Shown in pieces: positions 1-9,508 of a stretch of 64,000 nucleotides of DNA (position 1 is its first letter; each line of letters begins with the position of its first letter). The DNA comes from Flavobacterium sp. GTDB taxonomy: Bacteria; Bacteroidota; Bacteroidia; Flavobacteriales; Flavobacteriaceae. Made by a program: the position numbers and the translations under genes. The notes beneath the pieces were generated by a model that saw only the letters and a program-made list of their open reading frames with translations, was not told the DNA's origin and did no database searches. The stretch spans positions 1 to 64,000 of the forward strand of contig JAPLEX010000012.1 of the NCBI GenBank assembly GCA_026390995.1, read 5' to 3'.

Positions 1-283
1 GGGTTTTAGGAGGTGAACCTATTTTGATCGCCGAAAATCACAGGTATTGATTTTTTGTTTCTATTTCATCAAGGAAAAAGAAAAGAAAGATATTTGATTA
101 ACTAATAAACACACACCCAGCCCCTCTCAAGAGGGGAGTTTTGCGAAGTATACTAAGAACGGCTGTTAGCCACGAATGCACGGATTATAAATTACAATGA
201 CGAATCCCGAAGCTTCAGGAGCAAATTCCAATATCCTTCAATGTCACTTCCGAAGACTCCTTCGACAGGATATGCAAGGGCAC
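1..283. other. Gene-free stretch with short inverted repeats
   Basis: I see no convincing gene here. The stretch holds a perfect inverted repeat at 121-136 (CCCCTCT, spacer CA, AGAGGGG). It also has a segment at 148-190 whose reverse complement shares the words GTTCTTAGTATAC and TTCGTGGCTAA with the repeat-rich gap near 31.6 kb. The composition and mosaic look are those of dispersed intergenic repeats. The short reading frames on both strands have no recognisable content. Confidence 0.5.
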
Positions 284-316
284 AAAAAAAGTCGAAACTC
301 GCGTTTCGACTTTTTT
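284..316 (-). terminator. Rho-independent terminator after tRNA-Ala
   Basis: An inverted repeat pairs AGTCGAAA (290-297) with TTTCGACT (304-311) around a six-base loop. It is flanked by an A run on the left and a T run on the right, so it could act in both directions. It lies directly downstream of the minus-strand tRNA. Confidence 0.75.
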
Positions 317-317
317 G

Positions 318-391
318 TGGAGAATACCGGAATCGAACCGGTTACCTCTTGCCTGCCAGGCAAGCGCTCTAGCCAAGTGAGCTAATCCCCC
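318..391 (-). tRNA. tRNA-Ala (anticodon GGC)
   Basis: On the minus strand 74 bases fold as a complete cloverleaf. The anticodon stem CTTGC/GCAAG encloses the loop CTGGCAG, giving anticodon GGC, which reads GCC and GCU alanine codons. The T arm is ACCGG-TTCGATT-CCGGT. The acceptor stem has the G3:U70 wobble pair that is the main alanyl-tRNA synthetase identity element, which supports the alanine call independently of the anticodon. The discriminator base is A. No CCA is encoded. A terminator hairpin follows. Confidence 0.95.
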
Positions 392-408
392 ATTTGGCTG
401 CAAATATA

Positions 409-2088
409 TTAAAAAGATGTGTTTAACGACAAAGAAACTCCAGAACTTTCTGGAACTTCTCTACAAACTCCCCCCACACATATTAAACCGCCGCGTTGAC
501 GACCATAACTCGCCGCCACACGGGTAGATTTGTACCGCAATGCCGACCCTAAACTATAATAATGGTTGCGCTGGTAAAGCTCATCGTTTCCGTAATTGTA
601 CAAATCGGTAGAAAAAATTGACCACTTGGAATTCACATTATATTCTAACGTTGCGGAAGCCCAATTCTTCTTGTCGGCATTGGCCCACATGTGCTCGGCT
701 ACCCAACGCACCGATTGGTCTTTGCCAAAACGATGAGTAGATTCTAAGGCCACAATGTGTGTTTTAATCACCCCATAGGCAAAATTTTCGGTGATTAACT
801 TTTTATCGTAATACTGGTGAATCCAAGTGAGTTCCGATTGCCAAGTGGGGCTCCATTTTTTGGTAAAATCTACATTAAGATCCGAAAAATATTTTTTGCC
901 AAAGGACAAGAAATCGGTTTTGTAATCTGCAATAGGCGAATAGAAATCTCCGCTCAAGGCATGCCAATTCGAGAAATTAACGGCCATTTTGGTGCCGTAT
1001 TTTCCGCCCATACTGCTGCCTTTTTTAAAGTTGTAAAATAAATCGACTTGTCCGCCTATCTCCCCCGCTTTCCCAATTCCTGCCCCATTTTGCCAAGTAA
1101 CATACACATTGGGTTGGGCTTGGTAGGCATAAATATTGGCCAAATTGCTGTGGTGCTGTTTGGTTAAGCTCGGAATGAAGTTTAAAATTCGGTCGTTATA
1201 CAAATTGCCCTTGGCCAAGCGTTCGCTATAAAAGCCCATGTTTTCCATGCGTCGAAAGGTTCCGTCAATGCCAAATCCCTTTTTAGAATACCCCATATTT
1301 AGTAAAAGTGCATTCCCAGGCTTTACAAAATTTGGTCGTAATTGTTCGGACTGGACAATGGCATCCTCAGATTTTAAATCATATTCAACTGATGAATAAA
1401 AAGAATTGTGAGTAAAATTGATTCTGGTCCCAATCGCATTGGTGAGAGGTGAAAATTTTGGATCTACCAAATTGTCTAGATTTTCGTCTCTAAACACATA
1501 CATCATTCCAAACGACAAATCAGAAGTTTTCATTCTAAAAAAATCAGTGAGTTTTATCTCTAAATCACCCCCAAAAATTGTTCCTTTTGATAATTCAAAA
1601 CCAGTTCTTTGTTCTCCTGCTATGGTTTTAAGAATTATAAAATCTGTAGGCTGATAGATTAGGCGTGCGCCACACAAGGCATTGTTAATCCCTAAGGCAC
1701 GGTCTTCCCAGCTTCTGTACAACAATCCGCTGCCAAATTGTTCGTAGAAATACCCGCCGGTCAGATCAATTTTTTTGCTCTTGAATTGCACAAAATAGGT
1801 GCCCAAATTGGTGTTTTGGTACTTGGGATTATAGTTTAAAAGAGATTGATTTTCATAAGCCTCAACTTGCACACCGGCTGTCCAGTTTTTATACGCTGTA
1901 TTCACAAACAAATAATTGTTGGATCGCAATGGATCTTCCGGATGAATAATGCCTAGGCCTTTGTCGTTAGTATACCACTGCGAATTTGATTCAAAACCAC
2001 CAAATACGCGCACAGGCGATGGGGTTTGCACTTGTGCCGAAATCAAGCCAATAGTGCCCAATAGCAATACCAATAGTATTTTTTTCAT
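409..2088 (-). CDS. DUF6029-type outer-membrane beta-barrel protein
   Basis: This 559-residue protein has a Sec signal peptide (MKKILLVLLLGTIGLISAQ). A long run of alternating aromatic and polar segments follows, rich in Tyr, Asn and Gly, and it ends in NTSF. That pattern is typical of an outer-membrane barrel. I recognise it as the DUF6029 type found in Flavobacteria, whose function is not established. It sits 3 bases downstream of a TlpA-like thioredoxin on the same strand, so the two are probably cotranscribed. An Omp28-type lipoprotein is divergent to them. The context suggests envelope thiol or secretion work, but that is inference. The family name is from memory of N-terminal features such as GGFESNSQWY. 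Confidence 0.7.
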   Translation of the reverse strand: MKKILLVLLLGTIGLISAQVQTPSPVRVFGGFESNSQWYTNDKGLGIIHPEDPLRSNNYLFVNTAYKNWTAGVQVEAYENQSLLNYNPKYQNTNLGTYFVQFKSKKIDLTGGYFYEQFGSGLLYRSWEDRALGINNALCGARLIYQPTDFIILKTIAGEQRTGFELSKGTIFGGDLEIKLTDFFRMKTSDLSFGMMYVFRDENLDNLVDPKFSPLTNAIGTRINFTHNSFYSSVEYDLKSEDAIVQSEQLRPNFVKPGNALLLNMGYSKKGFGIDGTFRRMENMGFYSERLAKGNLYNDRILNFIPSLTKQHHSNLANIYAYQAQPNVYVTWQNGAGIGKAGEIGGQVDLFYNFKKGSSMGGKYGTKMAVNFSNWHALSGDFYSPIADYKTDFLSFGKKYFSDLNVDFTKKWSPTWQSELTWIHQYYDKKLITENFAYGVIKTHIVALESTHRFGKDQSVRWVAEHMWANADKKNWASATLEYNVNSKWSIFSTDLYNYGNDELYQRNHYYSLGSALRYKSTRVAASYGRQRGGLICVGGVCREVPESSGVSLSLNTSF

Positions 2089-2091
2089 CGA

Positions 2092-2568
2092 TTAAAGCGA
2101 TTTCAGTTTTTCGTACAAATCTTTTTCATTTCCGGGAACATAGCCATTTTGGATGTGTACGATTTCGTGGTTTTTTACCACAATGGTATAGGGAATATTT
2201 ACAATGGTCATGGCGCGTTTAAAATCTTGGTTGGTGTCGAGCAACACTTGATAGGTCCATTCTTTTCCGCTTACCAGTGGTTTAACGCGTTTTTGGGTGC
2301 GCGAATCATCAGTAGCAACCGCTATAATTTCGAGGTTTATTGTTTTTTTCCATTCGTCCTGGATGTCGTTCATCTCATCCAACTCCTGAATACAAGGGGT
2401 GCACCAAGTAGCCCAAAACGAAAAAATATACAACTTATCTTTTTCGGCAAAATCGGTAGTTAAGGAAAGGGATTTGCCTTCTGTATTGGGAAGACTGAGA
2501 TTAGGCAATTGTTTTTGTGCAAAAACGGAACTAAAAAGCAACAATAAGGCGAGTTGGATGATCTTCAT
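2092..2568 (-). CDS. TlpA-family periplasmic thiol-disulfide oxidoreductase
   Basis: The protein has 158 residues. An N-terminal signal peptide (MKIIQLALLLLFSSVFAQ) precedes a thioredoxin fold with the active site WATWCTPC about 60 residues in, and a cis-Pro loop follows (VNIPYTIV). It should act in the periplasm, reducing or exchanging disulfides in client proteins. An in-frame extension of 24 residues upstream is possible, but it would bury the signal peptide, so I place the start at 2568. The DUF6029 barrel gene follows after 3 bases. The Omp28 gene, which has its own WCGYC motif, is divergent and only about 95 bases away, so the three may form one redox module. Confidence 0.85.
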   Translation of the reverse strand: MKIIQLALLLLFSSVFAQKQLPNLSLPNTEGKSLSLTTDFAEKDKLYIFSFWATWCTPCIQELDEMNDIQDEWKKTINLEIIAVATDDSRTQKRVKPLVSGKEWTYQVLLDTNQDFKRAMTIVNIPYTIVVKNHEIVHIQNGYVPGNEKDLYEKLKSL

Positions 2569-2663
2569 TTTATCTGTATAAGGTATGCAAATAAATAAAT
2601 TATTATGATTACTATAAAATTTTATTTGTTTTATTTGCAATTGAAATTCAATAAAAAGTCCTT

Positions 2664-3515
2664 ATGAAAAATGGTCGATTTCTGCTGCTACTTTTTACAT
2701 TCTTGGTAGCTTTTTCTTGTGGTGATACCGTAGTCAATTACAACCAATTGGTTGACGACAGCGTCGATGCGCCATCTACCAGCGGTTTGTTCAAAAAACA
2801 CGTCTTGATCGAAGATTACACCGGAACCTGGTGTGGGTATTGCGCGCGAGTAGCCTATGCCATTGAACGAGTTTTTGTAGACATTGACCCGTTTGAAAAC
2901 GAATCCGACCGAGCAATTGCGGTGGCTATTCACTCCGGAAACGATCCGTATAATTTTACCAACATACAGCCATTAAAGAACCTAATTTCGCCTAATTCAG
3001 CTTTAGGATTGCCGCAATCGCGACTCAACCGAACCATTGTATGGGAAGAAAACGAAGCCGATCACATCGCACAAGTAAAAAAATTAAGCAGTAATAACTG
3101 CGGCTTGGGGATTGCAATGACTTCAGACGTAGCAGACAACACCATTAATTTGGACGTCAATATCAAATTTGCTGAGAATTATTCCGGTATAAAATTGGTC
3201 GTGTATGTGTTAGAGAATCATCTAATTTACGACCAACGCAACTACACCAATTACTACAACGGACAAAACCCAATTGCAGGATTTGAACACAACCACGTGT
3301 TGCGAAGCAGTTTAACCAATTTATTGGGCGTTGCTTTATCGGGAACTATTTATGGCGCTGAAACCAAAATCTCCTATAGTGTCCCTGTTCCAACCAATGT
3401 GAGTAACTCAAACAACTTGAGTTTTGTGGCTTTTGTGGTCGATGAAAATAACTTGGTAATTAATGCCCGACTCATCGAATCAAATGAAACCCAAGCCTTC
3501 GAGCAAAATCCATAA
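2664..3515 (+). CDS. Omp28-related lipoprotein with CxxC motif
   Basis: The protein has 283 residues. The N-terminus ends in a lipobox-like AFSC, so it is probably lipidated at Cys19 and carried to the outer membrane. The segment VLIEDYTGTWCGYC carries a thioredoxin-like CxxC at about residues 57-60, as in Omp28-related proteins of Bacteroidota. The C-terminal half is beta-rich. Omp28 was described as an outer-membrane antigen in Porphyromonas, and its enzymatic role is unclear. It is divergent from the TlpA gene and is followed by a clear terminator. Confidence 0.8.
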   Translation: MKNGRFLLLLFTFLVAFSCGDTVVNYNQLVDDSVDAPSTSGLFKKHVLIEDYTGTWCGYCARVAYAIERVFVDIDPFENESDRAIAVAIHSGNDPYNFTNIQPLKNLISPNSALGLPQSRLNRTIVWEENEADHIAQVKKLSSNNCGLGIAMTSDVADNTINLDVNIKFAENYSGIKLVVYVLENHLIYDQRNYTNYYNGQNPIAGFEHNHVLRSSLTNLLGVALSGTIYGAETKISYSVPVPTNVSNSNNLSFVAFVVDENNLVINARLIESNETQAFEQNP

Positions 3516-3522
3516 CCCATCC

Positions 3523-3546
3523 AGTCGCTTTCGAGCGGCTTTTTTT
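3523..3546 (+). terminator. Rho-independent terminator with TTCG loop
   Basis: A seven-pair stem (AGTCGCT with AGCGGCT, one G-T pair) closes a TTCG tetraloop and is followed by seven T bases. It lies 8 bases after the Omp28 stop codon. Confidence 0.8.
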
Positions 3547-3574
3547 ACGACTCATTTTTCGCAGCTAAAATCCT

Positions 3575-3582
3575 TACATTTG
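3575..3582 (+). promoter_or_regulatory. Candidate -7 box (TACATTTG) for queD-lpxH
   Basis: The word TACATTTG fits the Bacteroidota -7 consensus TAnnTTTG. It ends 17 bases before the queD start codon. I see no good -33 TTTG at the usual spacing, so the call rests on one box plus position. Confidence 0.45.
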
Positions 3583-3599
3583 TAGCAAATTTTTATTCC

Positions 3600-4052
3600 A
3601 TGAGCCGCATACGCATCACCAAACAATTCAATTTTGAAACCGGACACGCCTTATATGGCTACGACGGAAAATGCAAGAATGTGCATGGACACAGCTACAA
3701 ATTATCAGTTACCGTGATTGGCACTCCCATTACCGATCGCAACAACGTGAAATTTGGGATGGTGATTGATTTTACCGATTTAAAAAAAATTGTGAAAGAA
3801 GAAATTGTCGATCAGTTTGATCACGCCACGGTTTTTAATGAAACAACTCCACACGTTTCTTTGGCCAAAGAACTCAGCGACCGCGGACATCATGTTATTT
3901 TGGTTGGTTACCAACCCACCAGCGAAAATATGGTGATTGATTTTGCCGAAAAAATAACAAGGCGTTTGCCCGAAACCATACAATTGCATTCCTTAAAATT
4001 GCAAGAAACAGATTCTTCGTTTGCCGAATGGTTTGCGAGTGACAACCAATAG
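3600..4052 (+). CDS. queD: 6-carboxy-5,6,7,8-tetrahydropterin synthase (QueD family)
   Basis: The 150-residue length is normal for the PTPS/QueD family. The zinc ligands are visible as H16, H29 and H31. The family signature Cys-x3-His-Gly-His is present as CKNVHGH, with C25 as the catalytic cysteine. Downstream motifs such as DFTDLK and PTSENM are also family-typical. QueD converts dihydroneopterin triphosphate to 6-carboxytetrahydropterin in queuosine biosynthesis. A pterin-synthesis role as a true PTPS is less likely given the CxxxHGH pattern. The lpxH gene starts 7 bases after its stop, so the two probably share a transcript. Confidence 0.88.
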   Translation: MSRIRITKQFNFETGHALYGYDGKCKNVHGHSYKLSVTVIGTPITDRNNVKFGMVIDFTDLKKIVKEEIVDQFDHATVFNETTPHVSLAKELSDRGHHVILVGYQPTSENMVIDFAEKITRRLPETIQLHSLKLQETDSSFAEWFASDNQ

Positions 4053-4059
4053 ATCTGCC

Positions 4060-4815
4060 ATGTCAACATCTACTTCTAAAAAAATATACTTCGCTTCCGA
4101 CCAACATTTTGGAGCACCCACAGCATCGTTAAGTTATCCGAGGGAGCAAAAATTTGTGCAGTGGTTGGATGAAATCAAAGGCGATGCCGAAGCGATATTT
4201 TTACTGGGTGATTTATTTGATTTTTGGTTTGAATACAAAAAAGTAGTTCCCAAAGGCTTTGTGCGCGTATTGGGCAAATTGGCCGAATTACGCGACCAGG
4301 GCATTCCCATTTATTTCTTTGTGGGCAACCACGATTTGTGGATGAATGATTATTTTGAAACCGAACTTCAAATTCCGGTATACCACGACAATCGTGAATT
4401 TACCTTCTATGATCGTACGTTTTTAATTGGCCACGGCGACGGAAAAGGCCCGGGCGACAAAGGCTACAAGCGCATGAAAAAGCTGTTTATTCACCCTGTT
4501 TCCAAATGGATTTTCCGCTGGCTGCATCCGGATATTGGCGTGCGCTTGGCGCAATATTTATCGGTAAAAAACAAATTGATTTCGGGGGAATCCGACGTGA
4601 AATTTCTGGGCGAAGAAAACGAATGGCTGGTGCAATACGCCAAGCGTAAACTGGAAAGCAAGCACTACAATTATTTTGTATTTGGTCACCGGCATTTGCC
4701 TATGAATATAGAGGTTGGACCCGACTCAAACTACATTAATCTGGGCGACTGGATTGGGTATTTTACCTATGGCGTATTTGACGGACAATCCTTCGAATTA
4801 AAGAAATGGAATTAG
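4060..4815 (+). CDS. lpxH: UDP-2,3-diacylglucosamine diphosphatase (LpxH-like)
   Basis: This 251-residue calcineurin-like phosphoesterase carries the five metal-site motifs in order: SDQHFG, GDLFDFW, GNHD, GHGD and GHRH. The GDLFDFWFEY form is typical of LpxH rather than generic phosphatases. LpxH removes UMP from UDP-2,3-diacylglucosamine at the inner face of the membrane in lipid A synthesis. The frame is open upstream to a TTG at 4021 inside queD. The ATG at 4060, just after the queD stop, is the better start. The 3' end overlaps the convergent MFS gene by 4 bases. Confidence 0.82.
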   Translation: MSTSTSKKIYFASDQHFGAPTASLSYPREQKFVQWLDEIKGDAEAIFLLGDLFDFWFEYKKVVPKGFVRVLGKLAELRDQGIPIYFFVGNHDLWMNDYFETELQIPVYHDNREFTFYDRTFLIGHGDGKGPGDKGYKRMKKLFIHPVSKWIFRWLHPDIGVRLAQYLSVKNKLISGESDVKFLGEENEWLVQYAKRKLESKHYNYFVFGHRHLPMNIEVGPDSNYINLGDWIGYFTYGVFDGQSFELKKWN

Positions 4816-6077
4816 GCTTCGTTTCCGTCTTTTTCTAAATCCAATTTTCGGAAACTGGGCGAAAAAATAGCCGTTCCACTCACCAAGAGTACAGTCATGC
4901 ACCCTCCAAAAACTACTGCGGGAACGGTGCCCATCAGTCTAGCAGTAAAGCCGCTTTCAAAGGCGCCCAATTCATTAGACGAACCCACAAAAATAGAGTT
5001 CACTGCCGAAACGCGTCCACGCATCGAATCGGGGGTATACAACTGCAATATCGTGGAGCGCAACACCACCGAGATTCCGTCAAAAGCACCACTCAAGCAC
5101 AATAAAACAACCGACATCCAAAACACTGTAGACAAACCAAATCCCACAATACACAGGCCAAAGGCAAAAATGGCAGCGAGTAATTTTAGTCCGGCATTTC
5201 GTGTGAGCGGAATATAGGCAGCAATTAGCATGGTGACAAAAGCGCCAACGGCAGGTGCGGCTCTTAGAATCCCAAACCCGGTTGGGCCTACTTTTAATAT
5301 GTCTTGCGCAAAAATAGGCAACAACGAAACGGCACCGCCAAATAAGACCGCCACCATATCTAAAGACAAGGCGCCCAAGATGGTCTTATTTTGAAAAACA
5401 AACAACAAACCTTCACGCAAACTCTGAAAAATTGGTTCACCTATTTTGGTGTTTAGCACCGGTTGTGTAGGAATTTTGGATAAGGCCAACAGAGCTAAAA
5501 ATGAACAGCATAAAATAAAAAACATAGAACCGTTTACTCCAAACCAATTGATAAATAGTCCCGCAACCGCCGAACCTGTGAAGAACGCCATTTGCCAAAC
5601 CGAGCTGCTCCAGGTTGCTGCATTACTATATAACTTTTTGGGCACTATTAATCCCAAAAACGAAAACAAAGAAGGGCCTATAAATGCACGAACAATTCCC
5701 CCAAAAAATACTAACGTATAAAAACAAATTAAAATGGTATGTGTTGCCAATTGCTTTGCTAAGGGTTCCCAGCTAAGGCAAAATAAAGCCCCCGTGAGCA
5801 CAGAAAAAGCCAAAATACATTTAATTAGTATCCCCTTTTTTTCGTTTTGGTCTACAATATGGCCGGCAAACAAGGCCATGCCAATAGCAGGAATTACTTC
5901 CATGAGCCCAATTAACCCCAAGGACAAGGGATCTTTGGTAAGGCTATATACTTCCCATTCAATGATAATAAATTGCATGGACCAAGCAAATACCATAAAA
6001 AATCGCAGCGCCAAAAAATACAAGAAATGAGTGTTGCGCAAGGCCGCATAGGGATCCTTTACTGATTTTTCTTTCAT
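4812..6077 (-). CDS. MFS transporter (EntS/MFS_3-like exporter)
   Basis: The protein has 421 residues with about ten to twelve hydrophobic segments. It has an early charged motif in the loop after the second helix (GHIVDQNEKKGILI), and a conserved stretch near the end (LRSTILQLYTPDSMRGRVSAVN) typical of the EntS-like MFS_3 group. These are proton-driven exporters of small molecules such as siderophores or drugs, and the substrate cannot be read from the sequence. It begins 4 bases inside the end of recJ, so translation is probably coupled to recJ. It converges on lpxH. Confidence 0.82.
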   Translation of the reverse strand: MKEKSVKDPYAALRNTHFLYFLALRFFMVFAWSMQFIIIEWEVYSLTKDPLSLGLIGLMEVIPAIGMALFAGHIVDQNEKKGILIKCILAFSVLTGALFCLSWEPLAKQLATHTILICFYTLVFFGGIVRAFIGPSLFSFLGLIVPKKLYSNAATWSSSVWQMAFFTGSAVAGLFINWFGVNGSMFFILCCSFLALLALSKIPTQPVLNTKIGEPIFQSLREGLLFVFQNKTILGALSLDMVAVLFGGAVSLLPIFAQDILKVGPTGFGILRAAPAVGAFVTMLIAAYIPLTRNAGLKLLAAIFAFGLCIVGFGLSTVFWMSVVLLCLSGAFDGISVVLRSTILQLYTPDSMRGRVSAVNSIFVGSSNELGAFESGFTARLMGTVPAVVFGGCMTVLLVSGTAIFSPSFRKLDLEKDGNEA

Positions 6078-7765
6078 GCTTGAATATCTTTTATACGGAG
6101 TTGAATGCTCACCGTATTATTCCAATCGTTTTCTTCTAGGCAATAAACTGCCTCAAATGATTGACGTTGGTTCACCAATAAAAGCTTATCGGATAGGCCA
6201 AAACCAATGGCGCCAAATCGTTCTGAATTTCCTTGCACCACTTGCAATTTGAGGTGCGTTTGATCGGCCCCAATCGGCTTGGCATAACCTGTATCACGCA
6301 AGTTTTTCGTTAAAAAAACAGGGGCCAAGTTTTGTGGACCAAAGGGTTCAAATTGCTTTAAAATGCGCATCAATTTGGGGGTGATTTGGGCCAATTCAAT
6401 TTCGGCATCAATTGCAATCTCGGGGGTTTCCATTTCGGTAGGCAAAGTAGTTTGCACTACGTTTTCAAAGGCCTGTTTAAAAGCCGCATAATTCTCCGGT
6501 TTTAGACTCAGTCCGGCAGCATATTTGTGTCCGCCAAATTGCACCAAATGTTCGGCACAAGCCTCGAGCGCTTCATATACATCAAAACCCGGAACCGAGC
6601 GAGCCGAAGCCGCATAGTACTCGCCACTTTGGGTGAAAACCAAGGTAGGACGGTGGTAGGTTTCGATGACGCGTGAAGCCACGATTCCAATGACGCCTTT
6701 GTGCCAATCGGCTTGAAACACCACCGTAGTCGCAGCATTTTCTTCTTGGTTTTGCACAATTTGTGCCAAGGCTTCTTGCGTTATAAACTGGTCTAATACC
6801 TTCCTGTCGGCATTGAATTGCTCAATTTCGGCGGCAAATTGCAGGGCTTGTTCTTGGTCAAATTCGCTGAGTAAGGCCACCGCATAATTGCCGTGTTTGA
6901 TGCGTCCCGCTGCATTAATACGCGGAGCCAAGGTAAATACCACATCGCTTATGGTGTAGATTTTATTTTTTACGTGTTGCAACAAGGCGCGAATTCCCGG
7001 CCTTGGGTTGGTATTCATGACTTGTAAACCCAAGTAGGCCATGGCCCTATTCTCTCCAGTCATGGGCACAATATCAGCGGCGATGGCTGTAGCCACTAAA
7101 TCTAAATACTGCAATAATTCCTCGACGTCTTGGTTTTGATTTTGGGCTAGCGCTTGAATGAGTTTAAAGCCAATTCCACAGCCGCAAAGTTCGTCGTAGG
7201 GATAGGCACAATCGTCGCGTTTGGGGTCTAATACCGCCACTGCTTGGGGAAGTGTTTCTCCCGGACGGTGGTGATCGCATATGATAAAATCAATGCCACG
7301 CTCTTGGGCATAAAATACATGGTCTATCGATTTGATGCCGCAATCGAGGGCAATAATGAGTGTAAAATCATTGTCAACAGCAAAATCAATGCCTTGAAAC
7401 GACACCCCATAGCCTTCAATGTAGCGATCTGGAATATAGGTAGCCACTTGGTCGGTTCTGGTTTTTAAATAGGCTGAAAGCAAGGAAACTGCAGTGGTGC
7501 CATCTACATCATAATCGCCAAAAACCAATATTTTTTCTGACTTGGCCAAGGCTGCTTCAATTCGATTTACGGCCAAATCCATGTCTTTCATTAAAAAGGG
7601 ATCGTGTAAATCGGCAATCGAGGGCCTAAAAAATTGTCGGGCTTGATCAAATGTAGTGATGCTGCGTTGCACCAACAAGTGGGCGGTTAGGGCATCAATT
7701 TGCAAAGATTCTTGAAGGGCTTCTGCTTGAAGCGAGTCGGGTTGAGGTTTAAAAGTCCAGCGCAT
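6074..7765 (-). CDS. recJ: Single-stranded-DNA-specific exonuclease RecJ
   Basis: The 563 residues from the start MRWTFK match the usual length. DHH-family motifs appear in order: DYDVDGTTA, the aspartate in ALDCGIKS, and DHHRPGE. The DHHA1 domain with the motif QFGGHKYAAGLSL and a C-terminal OB-like domain follow. RecJ degrades single-stranded DNA 5' to 3' in recombination and mismatch repair. The frame stays open to 8200, but that extension is antisense to the adenine deaminase gene and has no RecJ content, so 7765 is the start. The MFS gene follows with a 4-base overlap. Confidence 0.93.
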   Translation of the reverse strand: MRWTFKPQPDSLQAEALQESLQIDALTAHLLVQRSITTFDQARQFFRPSIADLHDPFLMKDMDLAVNRIEAALAKSEKILVFGDYDVDGTTAVSLLSAYLKTRTDQVATYIPDRYIEGYGVSFQGIDFAVDNDFTLIIALDCGIKSIDHVFYAQERGIDFIICDHHRPGETLPQAVAVLDPKRDDCAYPYDELCGCGIGFKLIQALAQNQNQDVEELLQYLDLVATAIAADIVPMTGENRAMAYLGLQVMNTNPRPGIRALLQHVKNKIYTISDVVFTLAPRINAAGRIKHGNYAVALLSEFDQEQALQFAAEIEQFNADRKVLDQFITQEALAQIVQNQEENAATTVVFQADWHKGVIGIVASRVIETYHRPTLVFTQSGEYYAASARSVPGFDVYEALEACAEHLVQFGGHKYAAGLSLKPENYAAFKQAFENVVQTTLPTEMETPEIAIDAEIELAQITPKLMRILKQFEPFGPQNLAPVFLTKNLRDTGYAKPIGADQTHLKLQVVQGNSERFGAIGFGLSDKLLLVNQRQSFEAVYCLEENDWNNTVSIQLRIKDIQA

Positions 7766-7885
7766 ACGAAAGTTGTTTGGTGTATAAATTAAGTTTTGAC
7801 GTTCAAATTTAATAAAAAAACGCCGCGCTTTTCTTTTTCCTATTTTTGTTTTCGGGAAAATCATTAACGGTTTGCCCTCCCCAAG

Positions 7886-9508
7886 ATGCAAATAGTAGGA
7901 CAAGTTGTAGACATTCGCAACCGACGGATTTTTTCGGGTGTGGTTACGGTAATCAATGGAAAAATTGATTCCATTGAACCCGCCGAACACGAGGAAACGC
8001 AATACATTCTTCCAGGTTTTATTGACGCCCACATTCACATCGAAAGTTCGTTGTTGGTTCCTAGTGAATTTGCTCCACTGGCTGTGGTGCATGGCACGGT
8101 GGGTACCATTTCTGATCCGCATGAAATAGCCAATGTGTTGGGTGTGGCCGGAGTGGAATTCATGATAGAAAACGGCAAGCAAAGTCCCTTGAAATTTCAT
8201 TTTGGGGCCCCATCCTGTGTGCCTGCTACTGGATTTGAAACGGCAGGTGCCGAAATCAATGCCGATGCCATCCGGGAATTAATGGCCTCTCCCGACATTT
8301 ATTATTTGGCCGAAATGATGAATTATCCGGGCGTGTTGTATAACGATCCCGAAGTACTGCAAAAATTAGAATGGGCCAAACAGTCTGGAAAGCCCCTTGA
8401 TGGACATGCGCCAGGCTTGCGCGGAGTTGACGTAAAAAAATACATCAACGCAGGCATAACTACCGATCACGAGTGCTTTACTTATGAGGAAGCGCAAGAG
8501 AAATTGCAATTGGGCATGAAGGTCATTATTCGCGAAGGAAGTGCAGCCAAAAATTTTGAGGCCTTGATTGATCTGGCCCATGAACATTATGCGCGTATGA
8601 TGTTTTGCTCGGATGACAAACACCCCGACGATTTAATTTTGGGACACATCAATAGTTTATGTGCCCGAGCCGTAGCCAAAGGAGTCGATGTGTTTCAGGT
8701 TTTGCAAATGGCTTGCCTGAATCCGGTGGAGCATTACAAGATGAACGTAGGCACCTTACGCGTAAACGATCCGGCCGATTTTATTGTGGTGGAAGATCTC
8801 ACACAGTTCAACGTAAAAGCTACCTATATCAATGGCGAAATCGTGGCGCAAAATGGACAAGCCCAACTGCCCAAAATTTCGTTTGATACCCCCAATAATT
8901 TCAATTGCTCGCCCAAAACTCCCGCTGATTTTTCGGTGAACAGTACGGCCAAAACCATTCGGGTCATTGAGGCGCTAGAAGGCCAATTAATCACCAACGA
9001 ACTGCATAGGCCGGCTACTATAAAAGCGGGGCAACTGTGCGCCAATCCCGAGGAAGATATCCTCAAAATAGCCGTGGTGAATCGCTATACTGATGCGCCA
9101 GTAGCGGTGGCGTTCATCAAAAATTTTGGGTTGAAATCGGGCGCCATTGCCAGTTCGGTGGCCCACGACTGCCACAACATTGTAGCGGTGGGTGTTACCG
9201 ACGAAGATTTATGTAGAGCCGTTAATCTAGTAATTGCCCAACAAGGCGGATTGTGTGCGGTTTCTGCCGAGCAAGAATTGGTGTTGCCTTTGCCGGTTGC
9301 GGGAATCATGAGTGACCAACATGGGCTACATGTGGCCGAAAAATATCAAGAAATCGATGCGCTAGCCAAGGCCTTAGGAAGTAAATTAAAAGCGCCGTAT
9401 ATGACACTTTCGTTTATGGCTTTGTTGGTGATTCCCGATCTAAAACTCTCAGATAAAGGCTTGTTTAGCGGAAATTCGTTTGCGTTTGTCGACTTGGAAG
9501 TAGACTAA
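7886..9508 (+). CDS. ade: Adenine deaminase
   Basis: The 540 residues form an amidohydrolase-fold enzyme. The metal motif [12 protein letters not shown] lies near residue 45, a DDKHPDDL motif follows, and the C-terminal adenine deaminase domain is present with the motif [12 protein letters not shown]. It hydrolyses adenine to hypoxanthine and ammonia in purine salvage. It is divergent from recJ (120 bases between the starts) and its stop overlaps the convergent rsmI by 4 bases. The start codon is followed directly by the expected beta-sandwich segment ([13 protein letters not shown]). Confidence 0.92.
   Translation: MQIVGQVVDIRNRRIFSGVVTVINGKIDSIEPAEHEETQYILPGFIDAHIHIESSLLVPSEFAPLAVVHGTVGTISDPHEIANVLGVAGVEFMIENGKQSPLKFHFGAPSCVPATGFETAGAEINADAIRELMASPDIYYLAEMMNYPGVLYNDPEVLQKLEWAKQSGKPLDGHAPGLRGVDVKKYINAGITTDHECFTYEEAQEKLQLGMKVIIREGSAAKNFEALIDLAHEHYARMMFCSDDKHPDDLILGHINSLCARAVAKGVDVFQVLQMACLNPVEHYKMNVGTLRVNDPADFIVVEDLTQFNVKATYINGEIVAQNGQAQLPKISFDTPNNFNCSPKTPADFSVNSTAKTIRVIEALEGQLITNELHRPATIKAGQLCANPEEDILKIAVVNRYTDAPVAVAFIKNFGLKSGAIASSVAHDCHNIVAVGVTDEDLCRAVNLVIAQQGGLCAVSAEQELVLPLPVAGIMSDQHGLHVAEKYQEIDALAKALGSKLKAPYMTLSFMALLVIPDLKLSDKGLFSGNSFAFVDLEVD

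Noticed and set aside
197-385. Short frames overlapping the tRNA-Ala and its terminator on both strands
   Set aside because: They cross a structured RNA gene and a terminator hairpin and contain nothing else.
7766-8200. N-terminal extension of recJ by 145 residues
   Set aside because: It is antisense to the start of adenine deaminase and has no RecJ features. The family start MRWTFK fits at 7765.
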